Positions 26,430 to 35,816 of a DNA stretch of 64,000 nucleotides are shown here, in pieces; positions within the stretch are counted from its first letter, which is position 1, and every line of letters starts with the position of its first letter. The notes below the pieces were generated by a model that was not told the origin of the DNA, made no database searches, and saw nothing but the letters and a program-made list of their open reading frames with translations. Made by a program: the position numbers and the translations under genes. The stretch comes from Impatiens glandulifera (taxonomy: Eukaryota; Streptophyta; Magnoliopsida; Ericales; Balsaminaceae). The DNA is taken from positions 31,586,439-31,650,438 of the forward strand of contig NC_061868.1 in assembly GCF_907164915.1 (NCBI RefSeq). Direction: 5' to 3'.

Positions 26430-27649
26430 TGTTAGATAAAATTAGATCGGTTAAATAAAACTTAACAAAAACAAAACTTGTGTGCAAGAACAAGCATCTA
26501 AATCGACCAGAAACATGACCGCACAAGAAATTCAAGATCGGTCAAAAATGAATGCTGGAAACAATAGACAGTCGGTCATTTGGAAGCCAAGGAATAACCG
26601 GAAGTCATCCGGTTAACACACATAACCGACTAGCATAAAAAGACACTTCGGGTATCTTTTAAGAATGATACCAAAGGAACAGACTGAACACTGCTATATT
26701 CATACAAGTCTGAGGATTGTCTGCAGGCTGCAGAAGATAGTACTACAAGATCTTTCTACTTCAGGATAAATCAGAAAGGCAATCTTCCAAGTACAGACAA
26801 CTGTCTAACCGACAGTTACCACATTGAGTAAAAGACAAACCTAGCCGGTTTGTCCTACACACTGGAAGACTAGACCAAAGATTAGACTGCCAGGTCTGAA
26901 TCACTGAACCTCTGCTCAGCCAATCAGGTTCAAGGAAATGAAATGTGACCGTTGGCACATTTCACCTATAAAAGAAGCAGCTGAAGAGGAGTAAAGGCGG
27001 CCACAATCTTACCAGCTCTGTGATTAAAAGTTCTGAGAGTCCTCTATAATATAAGTCACAAATTGCATTTCATCTCTTTAAGATTAAGAGTTCAAGTGTG
27101 TATTTGAAGTTAGATTACTACTTCGGTTAAAATTGTACGAGTATTATCGAGCAGGAAATAAGTCTCGATCGGATTGTATTATCGAGCAGGAAATAAGTCT
27201 CGATCAGATTGTGTGTATTCCTTAGTGAATATCCTTCTTGCGGTTTCGAGAGGAAGGGGTGACGTAGGAGTTTTATCTCCGAACATCCATAAAAACCCGT
27301 CTTGTTACTTGCTTTCTGCTTACTTTACTTTATAACCGATCTGCATTAATCTACTAATACCGTCCTAACCAACTCAACCTTACCCAAACCGAATCATCAA
27401 GCTCCAAAAACTGACACAACAATTTCCAAACCTGTCTTACTCAAAAACCAGTCATGCCTATCTTATGAGTGTGCTGCTTCAACCTGAAACAAACCTCTTC
27501 TGCGCTTGAACCTAGTTCAAGGGTTTGTGACAGTTTGTGTAGTATTGAAACCCCGGTGTTAATCTTTAACCGGATTAATCACCACCCTTTGAGTGAAGCG
27601 CGCTAACCGGACAGACCCCGGTCCGTCAACCTCGACCTAGATCTTAACA
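26430..27649 (+). repeat. 5' LTR of element Y (1220 bp)
   Basis: Starts TGTTAGATAAAATTAG and ends GATCTTAACA. It matches 38800-40056 along its length but lacks a CCGGTCAAAG-rich segment of about 55 bp near its start and about 20 bp further in. It contains CCAAT (26920-26924), a TATA box, a duplicated ATCGAG...CTCGAT palindrome (27143-27212) and the GGGGTGACGTAGGAG block (27256-27270). Confidence 0.95.
26966..26974 (+). promoter_or_regulatory. TATA box of the element Y LTR
   Basis: CTATAAAAG lies about 45 bp after CCAAT, the usual plant promoter layout. The identical motif is at 39412-39420 in the 3' LTR, and on the minus strand near 43530 in the related LTR. It should drive the genomic transcript. 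Confidence 0.75.
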
Positions 27650-27651
27650 AG

Positions 27652-27663
27652 TGGTATCAGAGC
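27652..27663 (+). promoter_or_regulatory. Primer-binding site of element Y
   Basis: TGGTATCAGAGC, complementary to initiator tRNA-Met, two bases after the LTR end. Confidence 0.93.
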
Positions 27664-27688
27664 ATTTAGTTTCAATACTCAAGCAAGC

Positions 27689-29398
27689 ATGTCGTTCGAT
27701 AGGCCCCCAATACTAGAAGGTGATGACTTTGCTAACTAGAAGGCACACATGCATCTACACTTAATCACCATGGATGACGAAGTGTAAATGCAGTTCATCA
27801 TAGCTGAAGGACCGATAATCATTGACAAAGACAGAAAAGACTGGACAGCTGAAGATAGGAGAAAAAACAATCTGGATAACCATGCCAGGAACCGCATCTC
27901 AAACAGTTTGGACAGAAACACCTATTGCAAGGTCAGAGATTGCAAGACAGCTAAGGAAACATGGGAAGCGGTGATTCAGATTCATGAATGAATTGAAAGA
28001 ACCAAGGAAAACAAGATTATGGTGGCCACTCAGAAGTTTGAAAACATCAAAATGAAACCAGGAGAAACAATGAGAGAGTACAGTGACCGGTTCACAGGTG
28101 TGATAGACGAGCTAACAATTCTTGGCTAGAGGTATGACAATAAAGAAGTAATAATGAAAGCTTTAAGATCTCTTCCAAGTGCATGGGACATAAAAACAAT
28201 GGTAATGAGAGAATCAAACTGCCTGAGCAAGATGAAACTACACGATGTATTCGAAGATCTTAAGGCATGTGAGTTTGAAATGAGATCTAGGACTGAAGAA
28301 GAAGTCTCAGCCTCAACCTCAACTAGAGCACTGATCACATCCACAGAACCGGTTGCTCCTGCACCGATCAGAACCGCTGAATAGTTCACCGAGGATGCCA
28401 TGGCAATGCTTGCACAGAAATTCGGCAGATTCATGAAAAGAAGCCAACCGACAAACAACTACAACTACGGTGATAAATCTAATGTAAGATGTTATAACTG
28501 CAACTGTTTGGGACACTTCAAGTGGGAATGCAGAAAACCGAGAAGAGATGACCGGAAACTGGACAATCAGAATAACCGAAGTAATTATCTACAAACCGGT
28601 GAAGGAAGTGAAGTTCAGAAAGCACTGATAGCCGATGATGGAGGAAGCTTATGGGCTCACAGTGACAGTGATGATGAACTCACATGCCTCATGGCAAATG
28701 AGGAATAGGTATTTGACTCTCCCTATGAAGAATTTACTAAAGATGAGTTATACAATGCATTAAATGATATGGTAGCGGAGTATAAGAACCTATTAGCCTT
28801 ATTACCTAAGCAACCCAACTTTAGAGTCGACCTTATAGTACCCATCTTGACCGAACCAAAGATCATACAACCAGATAAAACTCTTGATGAAATCCATACC
28901 TTAGAAACCGAGAAAACACCTGAACTATCCTTTGAGACCGAACAGCTCAAGGAGCCAGTTCAAGAGTTGACCGAGGAAGAGAATGCCCGACTCCATTATA
29001 GAATGGCCGCATGGAAAAGATCTAGTGAAATGGTAAGCAAAATGTGTAGTTATAAAAGACACCCTTTTTGCATGTTTAGTCTAGGATACAAAAACGATAG
29101 ATCCAAAAGCCAAAAACACTTAGACAAAGTAAGACTCACAAAGGATAATCTTCCCTTTGTAAGTTTTGTCAAAAGTTCCTTAACCGCTGAAGAGGAATTA
29201 ACTGCCTATTATACGGAAGACAAACTAACCTATGTAAGTCCAACTGATTCTGAGAAGTGGCTTGATCCTGAGAAAAGGAAAGCCAGTCTGCTCAAAATTA
29301 AGAAAGCCAATCAGTCCAAAAATAGGCAAACCAACCCACGGCCGCATAGGAAAAACCAAAGATCACCACCACATAAGGCCTTCTTAGGAAAGCAGTAA
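27689..29398 (+). pseudogene. Gag of element Y, six in-frame stops
   Basis: One reading frame runs from the ATG at 27689 (MSFDRPPILEG) to TAA at 29398, about 569 codons, interrupted by six stops (near 27734, 27785, 27988, 28126, 28382 and 28706) but no frameshift. The N-terminal part resembles the copia Gag capsid family (WTAEDRRKNNLDNHA, SLPSAWDIKTM). A CCHC zinc knuckle, CYNCNCLGHFKWEC, for nucleic-acid binding is at about 28492-28533. The C-terminal 210 residues (28769-29398) are a charged extension typical of Sirevirus gag. Several stops replace an expected Trp or Gln (for example in FAN*KAH and DEV*MQF), consistent with C-to-T or G-to-A change. Gag would form the cytoplasmic virus-like particle; this copy cannot. 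Confidence 0.9.
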
Positions 29399-29531
29399 GA
29401 CTCAAAACCGAGTGCTAGAAAGATAGTTAAGACATTAACCAGGAAAGCTGTCTGGCTTGTCAAAGTCTGGGTACCTAAAGGACTAATCACGTGTAGACCC
29501 AAGTAAATGTGGGTACCAAATAGTTGTAAAT

Positions 29532-32500
29532 ATGTACACTCTACAGGAAATGAAGAAACGGCTAGGAAACTCTGAATGGTACTTGGATAGTGGGTGCTCC
29601 CGACATATGACCGGAAACAATCACCTTCTAACCGACATCAGAATAGAAATCGGTGCATTAATCACATTCGGTGACAACTCAAAAGGTAGAACCGTGGGCA
29701 AGGGTAAGATTGTCCATGGCAACTTAACAATTGATAATGTACTCTTAGTTGAAAACCTACGTTTTAACCTGCTAAGTATTAGTCAAATGTGTGATGCTGG
29801 ATACACTGTAGAATTTCTTAAACATGCATGCTTAGTTAAAAACTCTCAAGGTATCATACTACTAACCGGAAATAGATTAGGAAACCTTTACAAAGTAGAT
29901 TGGAAAACTAAAGTAGAATATCATGTCTGCATGATAGCTAAAACCGATCAAACCTGGCTGTGGCATAAAAGACTAAACCACTTAAACATGAAAACCTTAA
30001 ACTATATCCGCGGTAAAAAGTTAGTTGAAGGAGTTCCTGACATAGTGTTTAATAAGGATAAAGTTTGTTCAGCATGTCAAATGGGTAAACAAACTAGGTC
30101 AACTTTTAAGAGTAAAGGAAACATTCAATCTAACCGATGTCTAGATCTTCTTCACATGGATTTATTTGAACCGATTAGGGTCGTCAGCCTAGGAGGCATG
30201 CTTTACACTATGGTAGTTGTTGATGACTATTCTAGGTATACATGGGTAATATTCTTGCCATCCAAACGTGAAACCGCATCAAATTTGATTAAACATTTAC
30301 AAAATGAAAAATCAACACGCATTAATAGCATTAGAAGTGATAGAGGTACCGAATTCACAAACAGCGCTCTAAATGCATTTCTTGATGAATCCGGTATTAG
30401 ACACGAGTTGTCTAGTGCTAGGACTCCTCAACAGAACGGCCTGGCCGAGAGAAGAAACCGAACTCTCAAGAAAGCTGCAAGGTCCATGATAGCCGATTCG
30501 GGTATTGCTCAGAAATTTTGGGCTGAGGCTATTAATACTGCATGTTACACACAAAACCGGTCTCTGATTAATAAGTTTCACAACAAAACACCTTATGAGG
30601 TATATTTTGATAGGGTTCCTAATCTTAGGTACCTTAAAATTTTCGATTGTAAATGCTACATTCATATAAATGGCAAAACCTATTTATCTGCTTTTGATGC
30701 AAAATCTGATACCGGGATCATGTTAGGTTACTCAGCAGTAAGTAAAGCATATAGAGTGTATAACAACAGAACTTTAACCGTGGAGGAATCACTTCATGTT
30801 ATTTTCGATGAATCGGTTGAAAGTAACACTGCATCATGCTTTGATCTACACAACAGATTGGAAAATAACAATATCCATTCTGACAGTGAAGATGAGATTC
30901 CGGTCTTCAGGCGATTTGTCCATGACCAAATGGGTAATGATGAAACCCAGCCGGATCAAGCTGTCCCACGACAGGAAGCTGACACTTCGGTCCAAACTGA
31001 GGAAATCAGTCGGTCTGAAACACATGTTCAGCCTACCGATATGTCTAGCCTTGATCAAGTAAACGGTGATTTGGTAGACATTCCTGAACCGAACCTCAAA
31101 AGGAACACAAAACATCCTCCTGAGCTAATCATAGGTGACCCTTCACAACCCGTTCGAACTAGGCGACAAATCCTAGAGGAATACTTTAATTCCGCTTTCA
31201 TATCCCAGATTTAGCCGAAAAGAGTGGATGAGGCATTGTCAGATCCGGACTGGATCTTGGAATGCAAGAAGAATTAAACCAGTTTGAGAATAATAAAGTC
31301 TGGTACCTAGTCCCTAGACCAAAAGATCAACCGGTCATAGAAACAAGATGGGTATTTAGAAATAAACTCAATGAAGATGGTTTGGTCACGAGGAACAAAG
31401 CCAGATTAGTGGCACAAGGATACAAACAGGAAGAAGGCATTGATTTTGAAGAATCATTTGCCCCTGTAGCTAGGATTGAAGCTATTAGGATTTTTCTAGC
31501 TTTTGCTGCATTCAAAAATTTCAAAGTTTTTCAAATGGATGTTAAAAGTGCATTTTTGAATGGTGACCTGCGTGAAGAAGTGTACGTTGAACAACCACCC
31601 GGTTTCAAAAATGCCGAACTACCCAACCATGTATATAGGTTAAACAAGGCACTATACGGTCTAAAGCAAGCTCCTAGAGCTTGGTATGACACACTAACCG
31701 CATTTTTACTAAAACATGATTTCACCATCGGTTCGGTGGACAAAACACTTTTTAAATTTGAGAAGAAGGAACATATTATACTTGTTCAAATATATATAGA
31801 TGATATCATCTTCGGTTCAACCGATCCTAAGCTATGTGACAAATTCTCAACCCTGATGACTAACAAATTTGAGATGAGTATGATGGGAGAATTAAGCTTC
31901 TTCCTAGGTCTTTAGGTTAAGAAACTCGAAAAGGAACTTTCATAAGCCAACCCAAATACACTAAGGAACTTCTAAAGAAATTTGGGATGGACACATGCTC
32001 TTCGGCCGCTACTCCAATGAGCTCATCGGTCAAACTAGACAAGGATGATGAGGGTCAAGCAGTAGACCTGACCGCTTACAAAGGCATCATCGGTTCTCTC
32101 TTATACCTGACATCAAGTAGACCGGATATACTATTTGCGGTCGGAGTGTGTGGTAAATTCCAGGCCAATCCAAAACAATCTCACTATACAACCGCAAAGA
32201 GAATCTTGAAATATCTAAAGGGAACTCCTGACGTCGGTTTGTGGTATCCAAAGGATTCATCCTTTAACCTGACAAGTTATTCAGATGCAGACTATGCCGG
32301 TTGCAAGGTTGATAGAAAAACACCAGCGGAACATGCTAATTCCTAGGAGATCGGCTTGTTTTATGGCACAGCAAGAAACAGACGTCAGTTGCCACATCAA
32401 CCATAGAAGCTGAATACCTGACAGCCGGAAGCTGCTGTTCACAGCTTCTTTGGATCCAACAACAACTGAAGGATTTCTGCATCACAGCCGAAGAGTCTCC

Positions 32501-32756
32501 AATCTTTTGTGATAACACAAGTGCCATAGATATCACCTACAATCCGGTTCTACACTCCAGAACCAAGCACATTGACATAAGGCACCACTTCATTCGGGAA
32601 CATGTCATGCTGAAGCATATACGACTGGAATACGTACCGACCGATCAACAAGTAGCCGATATCTTCATAAAGCCTCTGTAGGAAGCTAAGTTTTCTCAAT
32701 TCAGACTTACACTTGGTTTAACCGATATTAGTCAGATTATCCCTAAAAATGCTTAA
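29532..32756 (+). pseudogene. Pol of element Y (protease, integrase, reverse transcriptase, RNase H), broken
   Basis: Order as in Ty1/copia. Aspartic protease: WYLDSGCSRHMTG near 29577. Integrase zinc region: HKRLNHLNM...CSACQMGK (about 29965-30085). Catalytic core: DDYSRYTWV (about 30220) and an AERRNRTL region (about 30445). The first frame is open for 560 codons (29532-31214). RT in the next frame (31262-31915) has [27 protein letters not shown] and the catalytic [10 protein letters not shown]. RNase H spans 31987-32756. Damage seen: a TAG at 31212, a frame change near 31258, a TAG at about 31915, frame changes near 31946 and 32330, and a TAG near 32682. Gag and pol are in different frames, separated by 130 bases. 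Activity is not expected. Confidence 0.93.
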
Positions 32757-33271
32757 AAAGGGAAATCGGTTCAGACAGACAAAACCGATAGCTCCTCCTA
32801 AACTGTCGGATTCCAAGTTTACCAAGGTATTTATGGAAGATCCGCATTGTCTTTTAGTTAGAGTAAACCGACCAGTTACTTAGTGCACGCACCAATTAAC
32901 CGCATCGGAACGAACAACTGAAAGCCAACCGGTTTGGAAGTAGTTTACTTCGGACTACTTGGTTTCCAAACAAAAGTGGAATAACTATATGTGTTTAAAA
33001 GTATCTGTTCTGAAAAATTGCCTTTTCAAAATAAAATAAGGTCACACCTCAAAAGACGTGAAGATATGATATTTTTTACAGTCCAGGCCTATGACCAACA
33101 TCCCAGGCTACAGACATACTTATTTTATGCAAAATATTTTATCCTATGGTTAATAGACATCATTACCTGTACTACACTGGATAATAAGATCATCCCTTCA
33201 CTAATATATAAGTTAGGCCAACCTTAAACAAAACATTCACAAGATATAACCTATTCTCTCACTAAGACATA
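32757..33271 (+). other. Spacer between pol and the first cargo ORF
   Basis: No motif-bearing ORF. It contains repeated ACCGA/CCGGT words typical of this element, and near its end a TATA-like TATATAAG (33205-33212), 60 bases before the next ATG. Confidence 0.5.
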
Positions 33272-34027
33272 ATGTCTCAATTTCCAAATATCCTTCAAGT
33301 AGACTTCAAATCTACTCTTAGCACTGAACACTATGATATCTTCAAGATGATCAAATCACTTGAAGATACCGGACTTCAACACTTCCTAGATGACAAACAT
33401 GTCATCTATCCTGTATTTGTCCTGGAATTCTTCCAAAATGCTAGAGTCTACCGAGGAACCCCCCATTTTGACACTCATATCCAGTCCAAAGTGGGAGGAA
33501 TCGTATTTGACTTCACCAAAAGCGATTTCGGGAGATGCTTCGGTTTACCGAAGCAAGGGTTAACTGATCTAAATGTTCCGGCCGACCTAAAGGCCGAAAT
33601 CGCTCTAACCTTTGCTCGGTCCAACCAACCCGTTGATGACCATGGTGCTAAGTCAATGCTGATGGCTGAATATCAGCTCCTCAATGACGTGATCGGTCGA
33701 AGCATCCTAGGAAGGGATGTGACCAACACCTACTGTACTGCAGCATTCAATATGATGACCGCCATTACCACGGGTACGCCGGTCAATTGGTCAAGGGTGT
33801 TGTTCGACGTCCTGATCTGGATGATCGGCGTCCAAACGATCGGTCTGGTTCCTCAAATAAGCTGTTTACTCTTGGAGCTTGGTGTACCACCCTGTCCAGA
33901 CGAAGGGTTAGGCCAAGCCCAAGTGCTCACCAAAGAAGTAACCGACTCATTCTTTGAGCGGTTTGAGAAGGCTTGGAAGAGGAATCAGCGACGCGTCAAC
34001 TCTCATGGTCACTCCCACGGGCTTTAA
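33272..34027 (+). CDS. Cargo ORF A of element Y, intact 251-residue protein of unknown function
   Basis: Open from MSQFPNILQVDF to the stop at 34025-34027, with no break. It is the intact member of a family of three in this element (with 34512-35213 and 35817-36490). Shared features: an F-x-x-DF start, a TGLxxFL motif near residue 35, FFxNARV near residue 55, a VGGIVFDFTKSDF then FGLPKQG block near residues 75-95, and TPVNWSRVLFDVL near residue 172. I see no signal peptide, membrane segment or enzyme motif; the C-terminus is short and basic, with His repeats. The pattern resembles a domain common in plant retroelements that databases label 'putative plant transposon protein', but I cannot verify this. 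Function unknown. A TATA-like box precedes it and an AATGAAAA motif follows at 34200. Confidence 0.75.
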   Translation: MSQFPNILQVDFKSTLSTEHYDIFKMIKSLEDTGLQHFLDDKHVIYPVFVLEFFQNARVYRGTPHFDTHIQSKVGGIVFDFTKSDFGRCFGLPKQGLTDLNVPADLKAEIALTFARSNQPVDDHGAKSMLMAEYQLLNDVIGRSILGRDVTNTYCTAAFNMMTAITTGTPVNWSRVLFDVLIWMIGVQTIGLVPQISCLLLELGVPPCPDEGLGQAQVLTKEVTDSFFERFEKAWKRNQRRVNSHGHSHGL

Positions 34028-34423
34028 GCTACTCCCTTCCACAACCGGTTATTTTGTTGCACGTACCGGTTGTATCTCTGTTAAACTCTTTTATGATCAT
34101 TTCGGCTTTGTTTATGTTATCTTCGGTCCTTGGTTGTAACTCCGGTCACTTATGTTATTTTCAATTTCAATCGGTTACTTTTCTTATAACATTCGTCATT
34201 AATGAAAAGTAACATTCAATTAATTCAGTAACTCCCAACTACATGAATAATTACTATCCAACTAACTTGGTTAGTTTTGAACTAGATTCTTACCTCGAGA
34301 TCCGTAACCGGTCAAAAGTAACCTCTTCCCAATACATCTTGAAACCATAAATATTCTCTTCATTAATAAGGCAAAACTGATATTCCACATTAAATGCTGA
34401 TATTTTCCCTCCAAAATCAGATC

Positions 34424-34433
34424 TATATAAGGA
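34424..34433 (+). promoter_or_regulatory. TATA-like box before cargo ORF B
   Basis: CTATATAAGG lies 79 bases before the ATG at 34512 and is followed by a pyrimidine-rich, CT-repeat leader (34485-34497), like a plant core promoter and 5' UTR. Confidence 0.45.
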
Positions 34434-34511
34434 ACCTCCCCCTAATCAACTTAACACATCTCCAAACAAAAATTTCTTGAACTCTCTCTCTCTCTTAGCA
34501 AAGTTTGAAAC

Positions 34512-35213
34512 ATGGTAAGCCGAACTCTACCAAACTTCCTAAGCATTGATTTTGACTCATGCCTGGAGATCGATGATCAAGAAACCAAGGAGCTCTTGTT
34601 TGAGTCCCTCATTGACACCGGTCTTCGCACCTTTCTCGAAGAATCCGGACTCATTCTTCTTCCGGATGTCAAGACTTTCTTCAGAAGTGCCTGCATAAGA
34701 GGAAACTACATTGTTTCCACAGTGAGAGATCACACCTTCTGGCTGGATGAAAACGAGTTTGCTCAAATGTTCAACCTGCCCACCGAAGGGTTTTCGGACT
34801 TCCCGACCCGGGAGGACAAAGCCGCAGAATCTTATGTTTGGATGTTCTCCAGAACCGGGGTGCCGGTGGAGAACAACGGGCTAAAGACCTGCCTTCGCTA
34901 CCACATCCAGCTTCTCCTTGAAATTGTCAATCGCTTCTTAATCTGCCAATCCCCCAACTAGCGCTACTCCAAGAGGGTGTACGACATGATGACCTACATT
35001 ATGAGTTATGCACCCATAAATTGGTCATCAGTCATATTCAATAACCTGAAAACTATGGTTTTGACCAAAAGAGGTCTCGGTTATGCTCCTCATATCAGTC
35101 GGCTCATTTTCAAGTACCGTCCAGAATTTGGACCGGGTACACCGGCATCTCCTTCGAACATTCTTGATGTGGATGGGGTGGAGGACAAGTTCTCTAGGAT
35201 GGTTATTGCATAA
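34512..35213 (+). pseudogene. Cargo ORF B of element Y, one in-frame stop
   Basis: Paralogue of ORF A. One frame runs from MVSRTLPNFLSIDF to the stop at 35211-35213, 233 residues interrupted by a single TAG at 34959-34961 just after the FLICQSPN segment. It keeps the family features: TGLRTFLEESG, FFRSACIRG, FAQMFNLPTEGF and PINWSSVIFNNLKTMV. Sequence identity to ORF A is low by eye, so the duplication is old, while the reading frames are nearly intact. It is followed by TTCAATGAAAATC near 35294, a possible poly(A) signal region. Function unknown. Confidence 0.7.
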
Positions 35214-35693
35214 GTTGTATCGTTATCTTTTTTGTATTCCTTTTTATATTTTCAAACCGATCCATATATCGGTTTCTATCTTGTAACTTTCTTCAATGAA
35301 AATCTATTTCAGTTTAAATAACCGGGTCAAAAATCGCAAATCTGAAATATCCATTCATCCAACTAACCGGTCAATATTAATAAATCACTTCGTCTTCTTT
35401 GAACAATTCGGTCAAAATCAAAAACCGTATCATCGCGACTAACAATCCGCTTCCTGAATAAATGGTTAACAAGGAGAACCGATTGATCACCGGTTACATA
35501 ACCATACTTAAAAGACCGCTCATAATCTTTGGAGGGAAATTTCCCACCTTTAAATTTCCCGCTCTGTTTCCTCGCCCAAAGCTTGCCGCCCATGGTTTGC
35601 CGCCAATGGCTTGCCGCTCAATACACTTGGAGGGAAAATTCCCGCATAAAAGTGATGGGACGGTTTGCGACGGTTGGGATTCCAAACCGCACC
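35214..35693 (+). other. Spacer before cargo ORF C
   Basis: Non-coding. At 35527-35665 the GGGAAATTTCCC and GGCGGCAAACC words repeat in both orientations (TTGCCGCCCATGG, TTGCCGCCAATGG, TTGCCGCTCAAT), giving hairpin potential just upstream of the TATA box. I see no gene. Confidence 0.5.
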
Positions 35694-35702
35694 TATAAAT
35701 AG
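35694..35702 (+). promoter_or_regulatory. TATA box before cargo ORF C
   Basis: TATAAATAG, a canonical plant TATA box, lies 123 bases upstream of the ATG at 35817, followed by a CT-rich leader. Confidence 0.55.
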
Positions 35703-35816
35703 GGCCCTTGGCCATTTTATCTCATTCTTACGCGAATCGGCTTTCTCTTTCTAGATCTCAAATCTCTCAAAATCTCTCAAAACAGTTGTCTTGCTCTCTC
35801 GACTCGATCATCAACA

